From Prevotella sp. (lineage in GTDB: Bacteria > Bacteroidota > Bacteroidia > Bacteroidales > Bacteroidaceae), in the NCBI GenBank assembly GCA_017556145.1, contig JAFZCU010000114.1:36283-100282 (forward strand): a stretch of DNA of 64,000 nt, given 5' to 3'. Both the position numbers and the translations under genes were made by a program. Positions 8,753 through 18,101 of this stretch are shown here, piece after piece. The first letter of the stretch is position 1, and each line of letters opens with the position of its first letter. The notes beneath the pieces are model-generated. The model had not been told where the DNA came from and searched no databases. It saw only the letters and a list, made by a program, of their open reading frames with translations.

Positions 8753-11700
8753 TTACTCAAACATGGCCTGCTCAACAGAAGCCGTTACACCAACGGTAAC
8801 CCACTTGGTCTGACGAACAGTCTGGAAGCCATAGACATAAGTCATCGTGATAGGAATGAATACATGGAAACCACCGGTCACACCTGAGTTGTTCAGGTAG
8901 CGGAGCTTCGTCTTACCAGTCTTCTCCAACTTCAGGTTAGGAACTGAAGAAGTCAGAATGAAGCCCTTAGCCTTTGCATCGGCCTCATCAGCAATTACTG
9001 GCATATGACCAAGTGTGTAGTTATCACTACGCTGGCTTGTACCAAGGTTAGCATCTGTGTAGTATACATTCTCAGTGATGTCAAGCTCAACCTGATAGTA
9101 TGCATAGTCAAATGCCTTCTGGTTACCTACGCTCGGCAGAACGAGAGAAACATCCTTACCACCAGTGCGGTTCTGACGGTCACCATAGTACTCACGCCAA
9201 TCCTTAACGATGAGAGCATCGGTCAGGTCGATTGAGTGCCAGTCGTTTGGTGCATCTGGAACAAGTGCCTGCTTCGGATTCTCCAGGTCAAGTGGACGGA
9301 GGAAGCGAACATTGAACCACATATTGCTCCAGTAAACAGGTGCACAAGCGTTCACAGCCTTGATATTGATGTAAGCAGTGAAGGTCTCGCGCTGACCAAG
9401 CTCATTGTGAGTCATGAAGTTCAAAATATCATCCTGATACTCACCATTAACATAGTTCAGAACAGTAACCTGACGATCAGCAACCTTTTCATTAGTATCA
9501 TAGTTCAGAGTGATAAGTTCTACAGGTACAGGAAGAGCATTACCATCCTTCTTGACAATCATAACCTTAGTATGAGTCTTGTCGATTTCAAGTGTGTAAA
9601 TTGACTTCGTGTAACCCTTAACAGTCCAAGGCTGACCCTGATCACCGAATTTACTACCATCGCTAGTGATATTATCACCTTCCTTGAATACGTTACCAAG
9701 AGCCTTGCTCGGATAGATGAACTCACAACCAAGCTTCATATCCTTAATCGAACCGAAGTGATCAGGATCTGTTACACTTGCAGAAAGTTTACCGTCAATG
9801 AAGAAGTCCTTCAGGTCCTTAGTGAACTCAGTATAAGTGTTATTACCTCTCTTAGCCTTAGCGTCATTAGCCATTTCAAGGAGGTTATCATATCTGATGT
9901 CAAGAGCGGCACCGTCTTCGTAGCCATAGCCGATAGTCTTCTCAGTTGCAGAAGCCTCGGGAACTGGAACTGGAACGTTTACACGAACCTCGTATGCATC
10001 ATTAACACCAGTAGCGTTGGTCTTGCTATTCAGATCATACCAGAAAGTCAGGATCTTGTTAGCACCCATATCACCCTTAGCAACACGAATTGCACCAGCA
10101 GGAAGTGTCAGCTTCACCCAAATTGAAGGATTACCCTTTGTAGGAGCAGCACCAATGGCAGGAGCATCGTCAATAGGAGTATAAGCCTTATGAGCATAAC
10201 GTACCCATGTTACGAATGGTTCCTTATTAGCCCAATAACCACCCTTATCTTCAAGCTTACCAGCATTCTTAAGTTCTTCAGCCTTATCCTGCAGCTGTTT
10301 TGTTGTGAACGACCACTTGATGATATGAGTTGTAGCATCCTCAATACCCTGAGCAGACAAGTTCCACTGCTCGTCAATTGAACCGAATGACTTACTCTCA
10401 TCAATGCGCTTACCACCCTTAGATTCATACTGGATACCATTACGAGTTACCTGATGATAGGTAGCGCCCTGAACATCAACCACTTCGTCGCTCTCCTTAT
10501 AGAAATCAAAGACGTAGTTATTATCGAAGGTCTGCTTAGACATACCACCGAGTGTCTCGTCATAAAGCTTGCGCTCTACCTGTGACCATGTAACCTTACC
10601 GGCATAACCCTTCTCATCACAGTTCACCCATAATACGTCCTCAATATCAAACTGAACTTCCTTAGCCTCCTCAGGTTTAATCTCATCAGGAGTAATGAGG
10701 AACTTCATGTAAGCGAATGATACGATGTCATTGCCTTTCTTAACCATGATACATACGATAGGCTGACGACCTACGCAAGCTGCATTTGCGGTCTGACCCT
10801 TAATGGTCTCACCCTTATCAGTCACATTACGCGGATAAGCAATCACATGGTTGGTTTCAGGATCTGTAATCAACTCAAGGTGAACAGACTCACCAGTCTG
10901 GTTAGAACCCAGATTGTAATTAACAAGCTGAATATCATAAGTCAAACCAAGTCTATCCATGTCAGTCTTTGACAAGGTCTTAACCTTATCGGCAGCAATC
11001 GTAGCGTCACCATCCTCCTCAGGATTCAAAGTTGTTTCATTCCATTTGGCAATAGCCTTATGGGTTGGGTGAGCACTAGCAGTATCTTTAATAGCTTCCC
11101 AATCTGGCAGCAGCTTCACGATACGTGACTCAAGCACTGCAGTGATATCGAATGAAGAGTCATACTTAATACCATGAGTAGCAGAAGTAGTAGCCAAAGC
11201 CAGGAAGCTGAAACTTCTGTGCAGGTTAGCTGAATTCACAGTACCTCCATCATAACCAATAATATCCTCAAAAACAGCAGGAGTTGTCGGTTCAAAAGTA
11301 TTATCACCAATCAGCAGACCATAACCATACTCAGGAACAACGATTGCATAGTCAGAATTGACAGTCGTATCAGCAACACCCTCAGCGCCCTTCTTTGTCA
11401 TAGACAGAGAAGCGATAGTTCCCTTACCCTGCTTCAGCTTAGCCTCAATAGCAGCAGCATCAGCTGTGAAAGGAACTGTAAGGATACCATCCTTCAGGTA
11501 GTTAGCATTAGCCTTGAGCAAATCTTCGGTTGTCTTATATACAGGACTAATACCAGCAGCATCACCACCGCGGGTAGGAGTTGTACGCTCCCAAGCGGCA
11601 GGCTCCTTAATATCAGCATTGTGGTTATAGAAGTCAATCGAGAAATTAGACAAATCGACATTGCTTGGATTGACATGATACTCTGCAAAGCCATAATCAG

Positions 11701-12754
11701 AGATATTAAGATCACCCTTACGCTCGAAATAGCGATAGAGGTCCTTAGCATTGCAAGGATTATTCACCTCCTTAGGCAACTGATATGTATATACGCTTAC
11801 ACCTTCAATACCACCATAGTATACAGAAGGACGGAGCACGAGGCTCTTCAGATCACGCTTAACAAATATATTCAGAGCATCGATGCTTGCACCGATAGCA
11901 GCCAGCTTTTCGCCAATCTTCAGATCATTGAGAGCCTGAACAGCATCCTCAGCAGCCTTCATTCTTGACTCAAGAGCTTCAAGGTCAGCCTTGTTAGCCT
12001 TAGCATCGAGATCACTCTTGTCAGCCTTTGCATCAAGGGCACTCTTGTCAGCCTTTGCAGCGATGTCAGCCTTGATTCCCTCGAGAGAAGCAATAGCAGC
12101 GTCAACGGCATTCTTCCAAGCCTGATCAACAATAGGATCCAATGACTCAATACTCTTCTTGAACTCATTCAGAGCATTAATCTGGCCCTGAATATCGTTA
12201 AGAGCAGCTTGAGATGCGAAACCTGCATTAGCAAGAAGTGCCTTCGCGTCATCAAGAGTCAGAAGTTTCTCATCGATGGCAGTAATCTTGGCTTCAACAC
12301 CTGCGATAGCAGCATCAAGAGTAGCCTGGTCGACCTTGCCAGCGATAATGGCCTTCAGATCCTCAATGGCACTCTCAAGTGCAGCAACAGTCTCCTGCTT
12401 GGCACAAAGATCAGCAGCAGCCTGAGCAGCCTGAGCAGCAGCAGCGGCAGCCTGAGCGGCAGCAGCAGCGCCATCAGCAGTTCCCTGAGCATTCTGGGCA
12501 GCCTGAGCGGCAGCCTGGGCAGCCTTTACAGCATTGTCTGCAGTGTTCTGTGCAGCAGTAGCAGCGCCCTGTGCAGTTGTCAAAGCACTCTGCAGAGCTG
12601 TCAGCTGTGACTGTAAGTTCTGAGCGGTGATAGCATCAATCTGCGTCTGCAGGTTGTTGATGTCATCATCGTAGTCCTTACAAGACGTAAACATACCGAC
12701 AGAAGCAATTGCCATAGCTCCCATCAGCAGCATACCAAAAAACTTTCTTTTCAT
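8753..12754 (-). CDS. Giant coiled-coil surface lipoprotein (module 1)
   Basis: 1333 residues. The signal peptide ends in lipobox FTSC (Cys25), followed by KDYDDDINNLQTQIDA. Residues ~28-298 are predicted coiled coil: an Ala/Gln tract at ~62-115 (AAQAAQAAAD), then heptad-like ADKSALDAKADKSDLDAKAN. From ~305 (LRPSVYYGGIEGV) about 1030 residues look beta-rich and Asp/Asn/Thr-rich, with no catalytic motif that I recognise. The N-terminus resembles the segment annotated as 'PL29 lyase N-terminal' in Bacteroides proteins, but no lyase domain is evident. Probably a surface-exposed fibre or adhesin-like lipoprotein, abundant judging from a consensus promoter, a long leader and a strong terminator. 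A shorter relative (52129-54096) is also followed by an OmpA-family gene. Function unknown. Confidence 0.85.
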   Translation of the reverse strand: MKRKFFGMLLMGAMAIASVGMFTSCKDYDDDINNLQTQIDAITAQNLQSQLTALQSALTTAQGAATAAQNTADNAVKAAQAAAQAAQNAQGTADGAAAAAQAAAAAAQAAQAAADLCAKQETVAALESAIEDLKAIIAGKVDQATLDAAIAGVEAKITAIDEKLLTLDDAKALLANAGFASQAALNDIQGQINALNEFKKSIESLDPIVDQAWKNAVDAAIASLEGIKADIAAKADKSALDAKADKSDLDAKANKADLEALESRMKAAEDAVQALNDLKIGEKLAAIGASIDALNIFVKRDLKSLVLRPSVYYGGIEGVSVYTYQLPKEVNNPCNAKDLYRYFERKGDLNISDYGFAEYHVNPSNVDLSNFSIDFYNHNADIKEPAAWERTTPTRGGDAAGISPVYKTTEDLLKANANYLKDGILTVPFTADAAAIEAKLKQGKGTIASLSMTKKGAEGVADTTVNSDYAIVVPEYGYGLLIGDNTFEPTTPAVFEDIIGYDGGTVNSANLHRSFSFLALATTSATHGIKYDSSFDITAVLESRIVKLLPDWEAIKDTASAHPTHKAIAKWNETTLNPEEDGDATIAADKVKTLSKTDMDRLGLTYDIQLVNYNLGSNQTGESVHLELITDPETNHVIAYPRNVTDKGETIKGQTANAACVGRQPIVCIMVKKGNDIVSFAYMKFLITPDEIKPEEAKEVQFDIEDVLWVNCDEKGYAGKVTWSQVERKLYDETLGGMSKQTFDNNYVFDFYKESDEVVDVQGATYHQVTRNGIQYESKGGKRIDESKSFGSIDEQWNLSAQGIEDATTHIIKWSFTTKQLQDKAEELKNAGKLEDKGGYWANKEPFVTWVRYAHKAYTPIDDAPAIGAAPTKGNPSIWVKLTLPAGAIRVAKGDMGANKILTFWYDLNSKTNATGVNDAYEVRVNVPVPVPEASATEKTIGYGYEDGAALDIRYDNLLEMANDAKAKRGNNTYTEFTKDLKDFFIDGKLSASVTDPDHFGSIKDMKLGCEFIYPSKALGNVFKEGDNITSDGSKFGDQGQPWTVKGYTKSIYTLEIDKTHTKVMIVKKDGNALPVPVELITLNYDTNEKVADRQVTVLNYVNGEYQDDILNFMTHNELGQRETFTAYINIKAVNACAPVYWSNMWFNVRFLRPLDLENPKQALVPDAPNDWHSIDLTDALIVKDWREYYGDRQNRTGGKDVSLVLPSVGNQKAFDYAYYQVELDITENVYYTDANLGTSQRSDNYTLGHMPVIADEADAKAKGFILTSSVPNLKLEKTGKTKLRYLNNSGVTGGFHVFIPITMTYVYGFQTVRQTKWVTVGVTASVEQAMFE

Positions 12755-12888
12755 ACGATTAATAATTTAAATTAATAAAAAAATTAAGATGTTTACTATT
12801 ATATATTTCTCTCAAACTTCGCCCCAAATAGCTCCCGAAAGCCTACATTAGGGCACTGTATCTCCTATACGGATTTACATTTTTGGTG

Positions 12889-12919
12889 CAAATATAGATA
12901 TAATTCTGAAATCTTGCAA
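12889..12919 (-). promoter_or_regulatory. Promoter of the large coiled-coil lipoprotein gene
   Basis: TTG (12917-12919), 20 nt, TATATTTG (12889-12896) on the minus strand. The leader to ATG 12754 is about 129 nt, much longer than for other genes here. Confidence 0.8.
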
Positions 12920-13130
12920 ACAAAATCGAACTTTTTTTTAAAAAAAACCAAAAAACTTGCGATTTTAAGGCATTTTCTTACAAAAAACAACGATTTTTGC
13001 TCGAAATCCTCTTTATTTATCGGGGTTTGCACACTTTCATTATGTCATTGTTTCTGCTTCGTAGCGATTACAGGTCCTCCTATACCTTATTTTATAATAT
13101 ATATATTGGTTGATTCATTCATTTCGCATG

Positions 13131-13161
13131 CAAAGATACTGCTTTTTTTCAAAAAAAACAA
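13131..13161 (-). promoter_or_regulatory. Consensus promoter with no gene directly downstream
   Basis: TTG (13159-13161), exactly 20 nt, TATCTTTG (13131-13138) on the minus strand, in the gap after asnS. The next coding start is 377 nt away and has its own promoter. Confidence 0.7.
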
Positions 13162-13180
13162 GTTTTTTTTCGTTTTTTTA

Positions 13181-14617
13181 TCAGAATTCAGCTGACTTTG
13201 GTGTTCGCGGGAACGGAATGACGTCGCGAATGTTCTGCATGCCGGTGACAAACAAGATGAGCCTTTCGAAGCCCAGACCGAAGCCAGCATGAGGACAAGA
13301 ACCCCAGCGACGGGTATCGATATACCACCACAGATGGGTCTGGTCCATGCCTCGGCGCTCAATCTCTGCCATCAGCTTATCATAGCTCTCCTCACGCACC
13401 GAGCCACCGATGATCTCACCGATTTGTGGGAAAAGCACATCGGTACCTTGCATCGTGGGACCAGGCGCCACGGCTCCCTTATAACCAACAGAGACCTCAC
13501 CTTGTGCCTCGTTCTGCTTCATATAAAATGACTTGAAGGCACGGGGATAATCGGTCATGATGACCGGTTTCTTGAAATGATCCTCCACGAGGAAACGCTC
13601 ATGTTCAGAAGCCAGGTCGTCGCCCCAGTTGCAGGGGAACTCAAATTTCTTGCCGTTCTTGATCGCTTCCTGAAGGATGTTGATACCCTCAGTATAAGGC
13701 AGACGGACAAAAGTCTCCTTGAGTACGCCCTCCAAACGGGCAAGAAGTGTCTTGTCGATCATCTGATTCAGGAAAGCAAGGTCGTCCTTACAATTGTCGA
13801 GTGCCCAACGCACACAGTATTTGATAAAGTCCTCTTCAAGATCCATCAATTCCTCCTGATCAATAAAGGCCACCTCAGGCTCCACCATCCAGAACTCAGC
13901 CAAGTGGCGGGGTGTGTTACTGTTCTCTGCACGGAAGGTAGGACCGAAAGTATAGATAGCACCTAAGGCCGTCGCACCGAGTTCACCCTCCAACTGTCCG
14001 CTCACGGTCAGTGAGGTCTGCTCTCCGAAGAAATCATCGTCGTAGATAATCTTGCCCTGCTCATCCTTCTTCAGGTCGTAGAGGTTCTTCGTTGTCACCT
14101 GGAACATGTTACCCGCGCCCTCACAATCGCTGGCAGTAATCAAAGGCGTATGGAAATAGAAGAAACCATGCTCATGGAAATAGGTGTGAATGGCCATCGC
14201 CATGTTATGACGAATGCGCATCACAGCACCAAAGGTGTTGGTACGAAGACGCATGTGGGCATTCTTACGCATAGCCTCGAAACTCTGTCCCTTCTTCTGC
14301 ATGGGATAATCATTGCCACAAAGTCCATATACTTCTAACTTGGCGGCCTGGATTTCACTGGACTGCCCGGCACCCTGGCTCTCCACCAAAGTTCCTTCGG
14401 CACAAATGCAGGCGCCGGTAGTAATGTCTTTCAATAATTGCTCGTCGAACTTCGTGGGATCAACGACCACCTGAACGTTCTTGATGGTTGAGCCATCGTT
14501 GAGGGCAATGAAGTCCACAGCCTTAGAACTGCGGTGCGTACGCACCCAGCCCTTCACACAGACCTCCCTGCCATATTCTGTGCTTTGCAGCACATCAATT
14601 ATCTTCGTTCTGTTCAT
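13181..14617 (-). CDS. asnS: Asparaginyl-tRNA synthetase
   Basis: 478 residues, close to the ~465 of the family. Class II synthetase that charges tRNA-Asn. The N-terminal OB-fold anticodon-binding domain begins [24 protein letters not shown]; motif 2 is in [20 protein letters not shown], whose HLAEFWMVE is typical of AsnRS rather than AspRS; motif 3 is [15 protein letters not shown] near the end. ATG start; 37 nt separate it from the upstream pseudouridine synthase gene with no promoter seen, so the two are probably co-transcribed. The product ends RTPKSAEF as usual. Confidence 0.97.
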   Translation of the reverse strand: MNRTKIIDVLQSTEYGREVCVKGWVRTHRSSKAVDFIALNDGSTIKNVQVVVDPTKFDEQLLKDITTGACICAEGTLVESQGAGQSSEIQAAKLEVYGLCGNDYPMQKKGQSFEAMRKNAHMRLRTNTFGAVMRIRHNMAMAIHTYFHEHGFFYFHTPLITASDCEGAGNMFQVTTKNLYDLKKDEQGKIIYDDDFFGEQTSLTVSGQLEGELGATALGAIYTFGPTFRAENSNTPRHLAEFWMVEPEVAFIDQEELMDLEEDFIKYCVRWALDNCKDDLAFLNQMIDKTLLARLEGVLKETFVRLPYTEGINILQEAIKNGKKFEFPCNWGDDLASEHERFLVEDHFKKPVIMTDYPRAFKSFYMKQNEAQGEVSVGYKGAVAPGPTMQGTDVLFPQIGEIIGGSVREESYDKLMAEIERRGMDQTHLWWYIDTRRWGSCPHAGFGLGFERLILFVTGMQNIRDVIPFPRTPKSAEF

Positions 14618-14654
14618 AATTACGGTTATTCTGGATTATCCGGATATTCCGGGG

Positions 14655-16025
14655 TTACTCGTAAGCGCCCATGCGCAGACGGTCGACCTCATCCTCAGTG
14701 AGGTAGCGCCAGTCACCACGCTTCAGGTTCTTCTTGGTCAAGCCGGCAAACTGGACACGGTCCAGTTTCAGCACCTTATAGCCAAGACTCTCGAAAATAC
14801 GACGCACGATACGGTTCTTGCCCGAGTGGATCTCGATACCTACCTGCTTTTTGTCGGTAGGATGAGCGTACTGCACATCATCGGCTTTAATTTCACCATC
14901 TTCCAACTGGATACCAGTGGCTATCTGCTCAAGGTCATGAACTGAGCAAGCCTTGTCAAGGAAGACATGATAAATCTTCTTCTTGAGATATTTGGGATGG
15001 GTCAGCTTAGAAGCCAAGTCGCCATCATTGGTCAGCAGGAGCACACCTGTGGTGTTACGGTCGAGACGGCCAACGGGATAGATGCGCTCAGGACAAGCGT
15101 TCTTCACGAGGTCCATCACCGTCTTGCGTTGCTGAGGATCATCAGAGGTGGTAACATAGTCCTTAGGCTTGTTAAGCAGCACATACACCTTCTTCTCTAT
15201 ATTAACCGGCTGGTCATGGAAACGAACCTCATCCGTACGGAGCACCTTGGTACCGAGTTCAGTGACAACCTCACCATTGACGGTGACGACACCTGCCTGG
15301 ATGAACTCATCAGCCTCACGGCGGCTGCAGACACCGGCATTGGCCAGGAACTTATTCAGACGCAACGGTTCATTGGGATCGAAGTTTACCTCCTTATACT
15401 CGATACGCTTCTTCATGCTGTACTTTGCATTCGGATCGTAATCGGCAGTGTGCTGACGCTGTTTCTTATAGGGAGCTGCACCGTATGGCTTACCTCCCTT
15501 ATTAAACTTATAGCCACCATTGGGGTTATAGCCACCACGCGGCTGATAACCGCCACGGGGCTGATAGCCGCCCTCACCTTGAGGACGTGGCTGGTAACCG
15601 CCACGCTGCTGATAGCCGCCACGGGGCTGATAACCACCTTCACCTTGAGGACGTGGCTGGTAACCACCACGCTGCTGATAGCCGCCACGGGGCTGATAGC
15701 CGCCCTCACCCTGAGGACGTGGCTGGTAACCACCACGCGGCTGATAACTGCCACGAGGCTGATAGCCGCCCTCACGAGGCTGACGGGGTTGATAGCCGCC
15801 AGTACGGGGGCTCGACTGCAGTCCTGCACCAAAGCCTTCTGGACGGAATCCGCCCTCATCATTACTGCGCTTAAAAGCAGGACGGTCTGACACAGGATGC
15901 TGTCCTGTATGTATACGGGGGCGCGGTGAACGGCCCGGACGGAACTCACGTTGTTCTCTCTGAAAACCCTCTTTCTTCTGCTCTTCCTGAGGCGTGTTCT
16001 CTTGATTCATGTTTTCAATATCCAT
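14655..16025 (-). CDS. rluB: RluB/RsuA-type pseudouridine synthase with long disordered Gly/Tyr/Gln/Arg-rich N-terminus
   Basis: 456 residues from ATG 16025 (an in-frame GTG at 16031 is an alternative). The C-terminal half is a normal enzyme: S4 domain (LRLNKFLANAGVCSRREADE, ~218-263), catalytic domain with GRLDRNTTGVLLLTNDG and catalytic Asp near residue 322, and RIVRRIFESLGY. The expected reaction is uridine to pseudouridine in 23S rRNA. The N-terminal ~180 residues are low-complexity, with tandem GGYQPRGG and GGYQPRPQGE units of an RGG-like, RNA-binding type. E. coli RluB has instead a basic C-terminal tail. Just upstream of asnS on the same strand and downstream of purB; no own promoter seen. 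The specific target base is inference. Confidence 0.92.
   Translation of the reverse strand: MDIENMNQENTPQEEQKKEGFQREQREFRPGRSPRPRIHTGQHPVSDRPAFKRSNDEGGFRPEGFGAGLQSSPRTGGYQPRQPREGGYQPRGSYQPRGGYQPRPQGEGGYQPRGGYQQRGGYQPRPQGEGGYQPRGGYQQRGGYQPRPQGEGGYQPRGGYQPRGGYNPNGGYKFNKGGKPYGAAPYKKQRQHTADYDPNAKYSMKKRIEYKEVNFDPNEPLRLNKFLANAGVCSRREADEFIQAGVVTVNGEVVTELGTKVLRTDEVRFHDQPVNIEKKVYVLLNKPKDYVTTSDDPQQRKTVMDLVKNACPERIYPVGRLDRNTTGVLLLTNDGDLASKLTHPKYLKKKIYHVFLDKACSVHDLEQIATGIQLEDGEIKADDVQYAHPTDKKQVGIEIHSGKNRIVRRIFESLGYKVLKLDRVQFAGLTKKNLKRGDWRYLTEDEVDRLRMGAYE
15525..15790 (-). repeat. Imperfect 66-bp tandem repeats in the rluB N-terminus
   Basis: A 66-nt unit encoding 22 residues (GGYQPRPQGEGGYQPRGGYQ plus two) is repeated, one clear copy being 15589-15654, with partial and degenerate copies on both sides. 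The repeats are nearly identical at DNA level and in frame, so copy number could change by slippage without breaking the gene. Confidence 0.85.
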
Positions 16026-16095
16026 TTTCACTGTTTTTTTTGTTATACCTTATTAATAATATATATATGTTATCCAGATTGCTGGAGGTTGATAG

Positions 16096-17469
16096 TTAAA
16101 TGCCTGTGTAGGTTGAGGGCGTGATGGCACGAAGCTCGTCTTTTACCGCATCGCTAACATCCAGCGTATCGATGAAACTGGCGATGGTCTCGGCAGTGAT
16201 GCCTTTGTTAGTACGGGTCAGTGCCTTCAGTGTCTCATAGGGATTGGGATAGGCCTCGCGACGAAGGATGGTCTGAATACCCTCAGCCACTACGGCCCAG
16301 GTTTGATCGAGATCCTGCTGTAACTTCTGCTCATTGAGAATCAGTTTACGGAGTCCTTTCAGTGTACTCTGGAAAGCAATAAGGGCATGGCCCATAGGCA
16401 CACCCACATTACGCAATACCGTCGAGTCGGTGAGGTCGCGCTGCAAACGGCTCACCGGCAACTTCGCTGCCAGGAACTGCAGGATGGCATTTGCAATGCC
16501 AAGGTTGCCCTCGGAGTTTTCGTAGTCAATAGGATTCACCTTGTGGGGCATGGCACTAGAGCCTACCTCACCCTGCTTGATCTTCTGCTTGAAATAATCC
16601 ATGGAGATATACATCCAGAAGTCACAGTCAAGGTCGATGACAATTGTATTAATACGACGCATGGCATCGAAGAGGGCTCCCAACCAGTCATAGTTGGAGA
16701 TCTGCGTCGTGAACTGCTCACGCTCCAGTCCCAGTTTCTCTGAGACGAAACGGTTGCCGAAATCACGCCAGTCGTACTGGGGGTAAGCCACGTGATGGGC
16801 ATTGAAGTTACCCGTAGCGCCACCGAACTTAGCTGTAACAGGTGTATCCTTCAAAGAACGTAGTTGCTCTTCCAAACGATAGACATACACCATGATTTCC
16901 TTTCCCAGACGCGTCGGCGAGGCCGGTTGTCCGTGAGTCTTGGCAAGCATGGGTACATTTTTCCAGACTTCTGCATAGTCGTGCAGTTGTTCGATGAGTT
17001 CCTCAAGCAGAGGAATATACACTTCCACCAGCGCTTCCTTAATTGACAAAGGCACAGACGTATTATTAATATCCTGCGATGTCAGTCCGAAATGAATAAA
17101 TTCTTTAAAACGGGACAGACTGGATATACCGGATTCTCCAGAATATCCTGAGAGCACATCGATGCGCTCCTTGATATAATATTCCACCGCCTTGACATCA
17201 TGATTGGTAATAGCCTCAATCTCCTTCACCCGCTGGGCATCAGCAGGCGAAAACTCTCTGTAGATGTCACGTATAGGCTCGAACAGGTTATGGTCAAAGT
17301 CTGCTAATTGGGGCAAGGGAAGTTCGCAAAGCGTAATGAAGTATTCTATCTCTACGCGGATGCGATATCGGATAAGCGCATACTCTGAGAAGTATTCAGC
17401 CAGTGGTTCCGTTTTGCTCCGATAGCGGCCATCAATAGGCGAGATGGCTGTAAGCAATGATAAATCCAT
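16096..17469 (-). CDS. purB: Adenylosuccinate lyase
   Basis: 457 residues. Member of the fumarase/aspartase superfamily; splits SAICAR to AICAR and adenylosuccinate to AMP, releasing fumarate. The family signature GSSAMPHKVNPIDYEN is intact, and the N-terminal AISPIDGRYRSKTEPLAEYFSEYALIR is of the long E. coli type (~456 residues). HGQPASPTRLGKE, with its catalytic His, is present. ATG start with a consensus promoter ~80 nt upstream and a ~75-nt leader without a recognisable riboswitch. Downstream lies rluB, 70 nt away. Confidence 0.97.
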   Translation of the reverse strand: MDLSLLTAISPIDGRYRSKTEPLAEYFSEYALIRYRIRVEIEYFITLCELPLPQLADFDHNLFEPIRDIYREFSPADAQRVKEIEAITNHDVKAVEYYIKERIDVLSGYSGESGISSLSRFKEFIHFGLTSQDINNTSVPLSIKEALVEVYIPLLEELIEQLHDYAEVWKNVPMLAKTHGQPASPTRLGKEIMVYVYRLEEQLRSLKDTPVTAKFGGATGNFNAHHVAYPQYDWRDFGNRFVSEKLGLEREQFTTQISNYDWLGALFDAMRRINTIVIDLDCDFWMYISMDYFKQKIKQGEVGSSAMPHKVNPIDYENSEGNLGIANAILQFLAAKLPVSRLQRDLTDSTVLRNVGVPMGHALIAFQSTLKGLRKLILNEQKLQQDLDQTWAVVAEGIQTILRREAYPNPYETLKALTRTNKGITAETIASFIDTLDVSDAVKDELRAITPSTYTGI

Positions 17470-17548
17470 TTTTAATTTAGTCCTAACTATCGATAATTAT
17501 CTTTCTATTCTTTCTCTCAAATATTCAAGTGTGCCGAAAATTCGGGTG

Positions 17549-17578
17549 CAAAGGTACGTAGAAATTCAGAATCTGCAA
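17549..17578 (-). promoter_or_regulatory. Promoter of purB
   Basis: Minus strand TTG (17576-17578), 19 nt, TACCTTTG (17549-17556). Confidence 0.75.
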
Positions 17579-17613
17579 AATTTTCTCCCGAAAAAATTGC
17601 AGATTCCAACAAT

Positions 17614-18039
17614 TTATAACTGATAGAGGTCATTGGCAGCCAGCAAATCAACCTTAATCTCAGCAAGAGCAGCCTCGCAGGCCTCCAGATCTGAAGGACG
17701 GATGATAACATGCGCCACGTTGCCATTGGCGAAAGAGTACATGTACTCGATGAAAATGCCTTTCGACGAGAGGTGCTTGAGGACCACTGCCAGTGAACCA
17801 CTTACATTGGGGCACACGAAACCTATAACGTCGGTAATCTTCACAGCAAAGTGCTGCTCTTTCAAAACCTGATAGGCCTTGTCGGGCTCAGACACGATGC
17901 AACGAAGAATGCCGAAGTCGGAGTTATCGGCTATCGACATAGCGGAAAGGTTAATACCAGCAGCGCCGAGGGCTTCTGTCACTTCGGTCAGACGGCCGGA
18001 TTTGTTCTCGAGGAACACAGATAGTTGTTTTGCTTTCAT
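17614..18039 (-). CDS. ACT domain-containing protein
   Basis: 141 residues, made only of two ACT-type beta-alpha-beta repeats: MKAKQLSVFLENKSGRLTEVTEALG with the amino-acid-binding glycine turn, then a second beginning VVLKHLSSKGIFIEYMYSF. No catalytic domain. Such stand-alone double-ACT proteins are regulatory amino-acid sensors and are commonly encoded beside phenylacetate/aryl-CoA ligases and indolepyruvate oxidoreductase genes. Here it follows the ligase gene by 62 nt on the same strand, so it probably senses an aromatic amino acid for that pathway (inference). Confidence 0.88.
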   Translation of the reverse strand: MKAKQLSVFLENKSGRLTEVTEALGAAGINLSAMSIADNSDFGILRCIVSEPDKAYQVLKEQHFAVKITDVIGFVCPNVSGSLAVVLKHLSSKGIFIEYMYSFANGNVAHVIIRPSDLEACEAALAEIKVDLLAANDLYQL

Positions 18040-18101
18040 ATTTTTGACAATTAGAGTTTTTGACTGTAGATTATAGATTTGACTATTTACTATGGATATG
18101 A

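Larger units (their letters stand above)
12755..13180. other. 426-bp intergenic region, A/T-rich, two promoters on the minus strand
   Basis: There is no convincing gene on either strand. It holds the promoter of the large lipoprotein gene (12889-12919), about 129 nt of untranslated leader, and a second consensus promoter (13131-13161) 320 nt upstream. The transcript from the latter has only very short reading frames (for example MNESTNIYIIK from 13118), a leader motif at 13081-13106 seen also before rluB and tig, and a weak hairpin plus T-run near 12984-13013. A small untranslated RNA or an extended leader is possible. Confidence 0.6.

Noticed and set aside
15525-15790. Possible CRISPR array
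   Set aside because: Repeats are contiguous, in frame and coding, with no unique spacers and no cas genes.
14967-15890. Long plus-strand frame opposite rluB
   Set aside because: Shadow of the Gly/Gln/Arg repeats; the product is a meaningless Thr/Leu/Ile repeat.
17470-17548. Purine riboswitch in the purB leader
   Set aside because: The ~75-nt leader is A/T-rich and shows no conserved three-way junction pattern.
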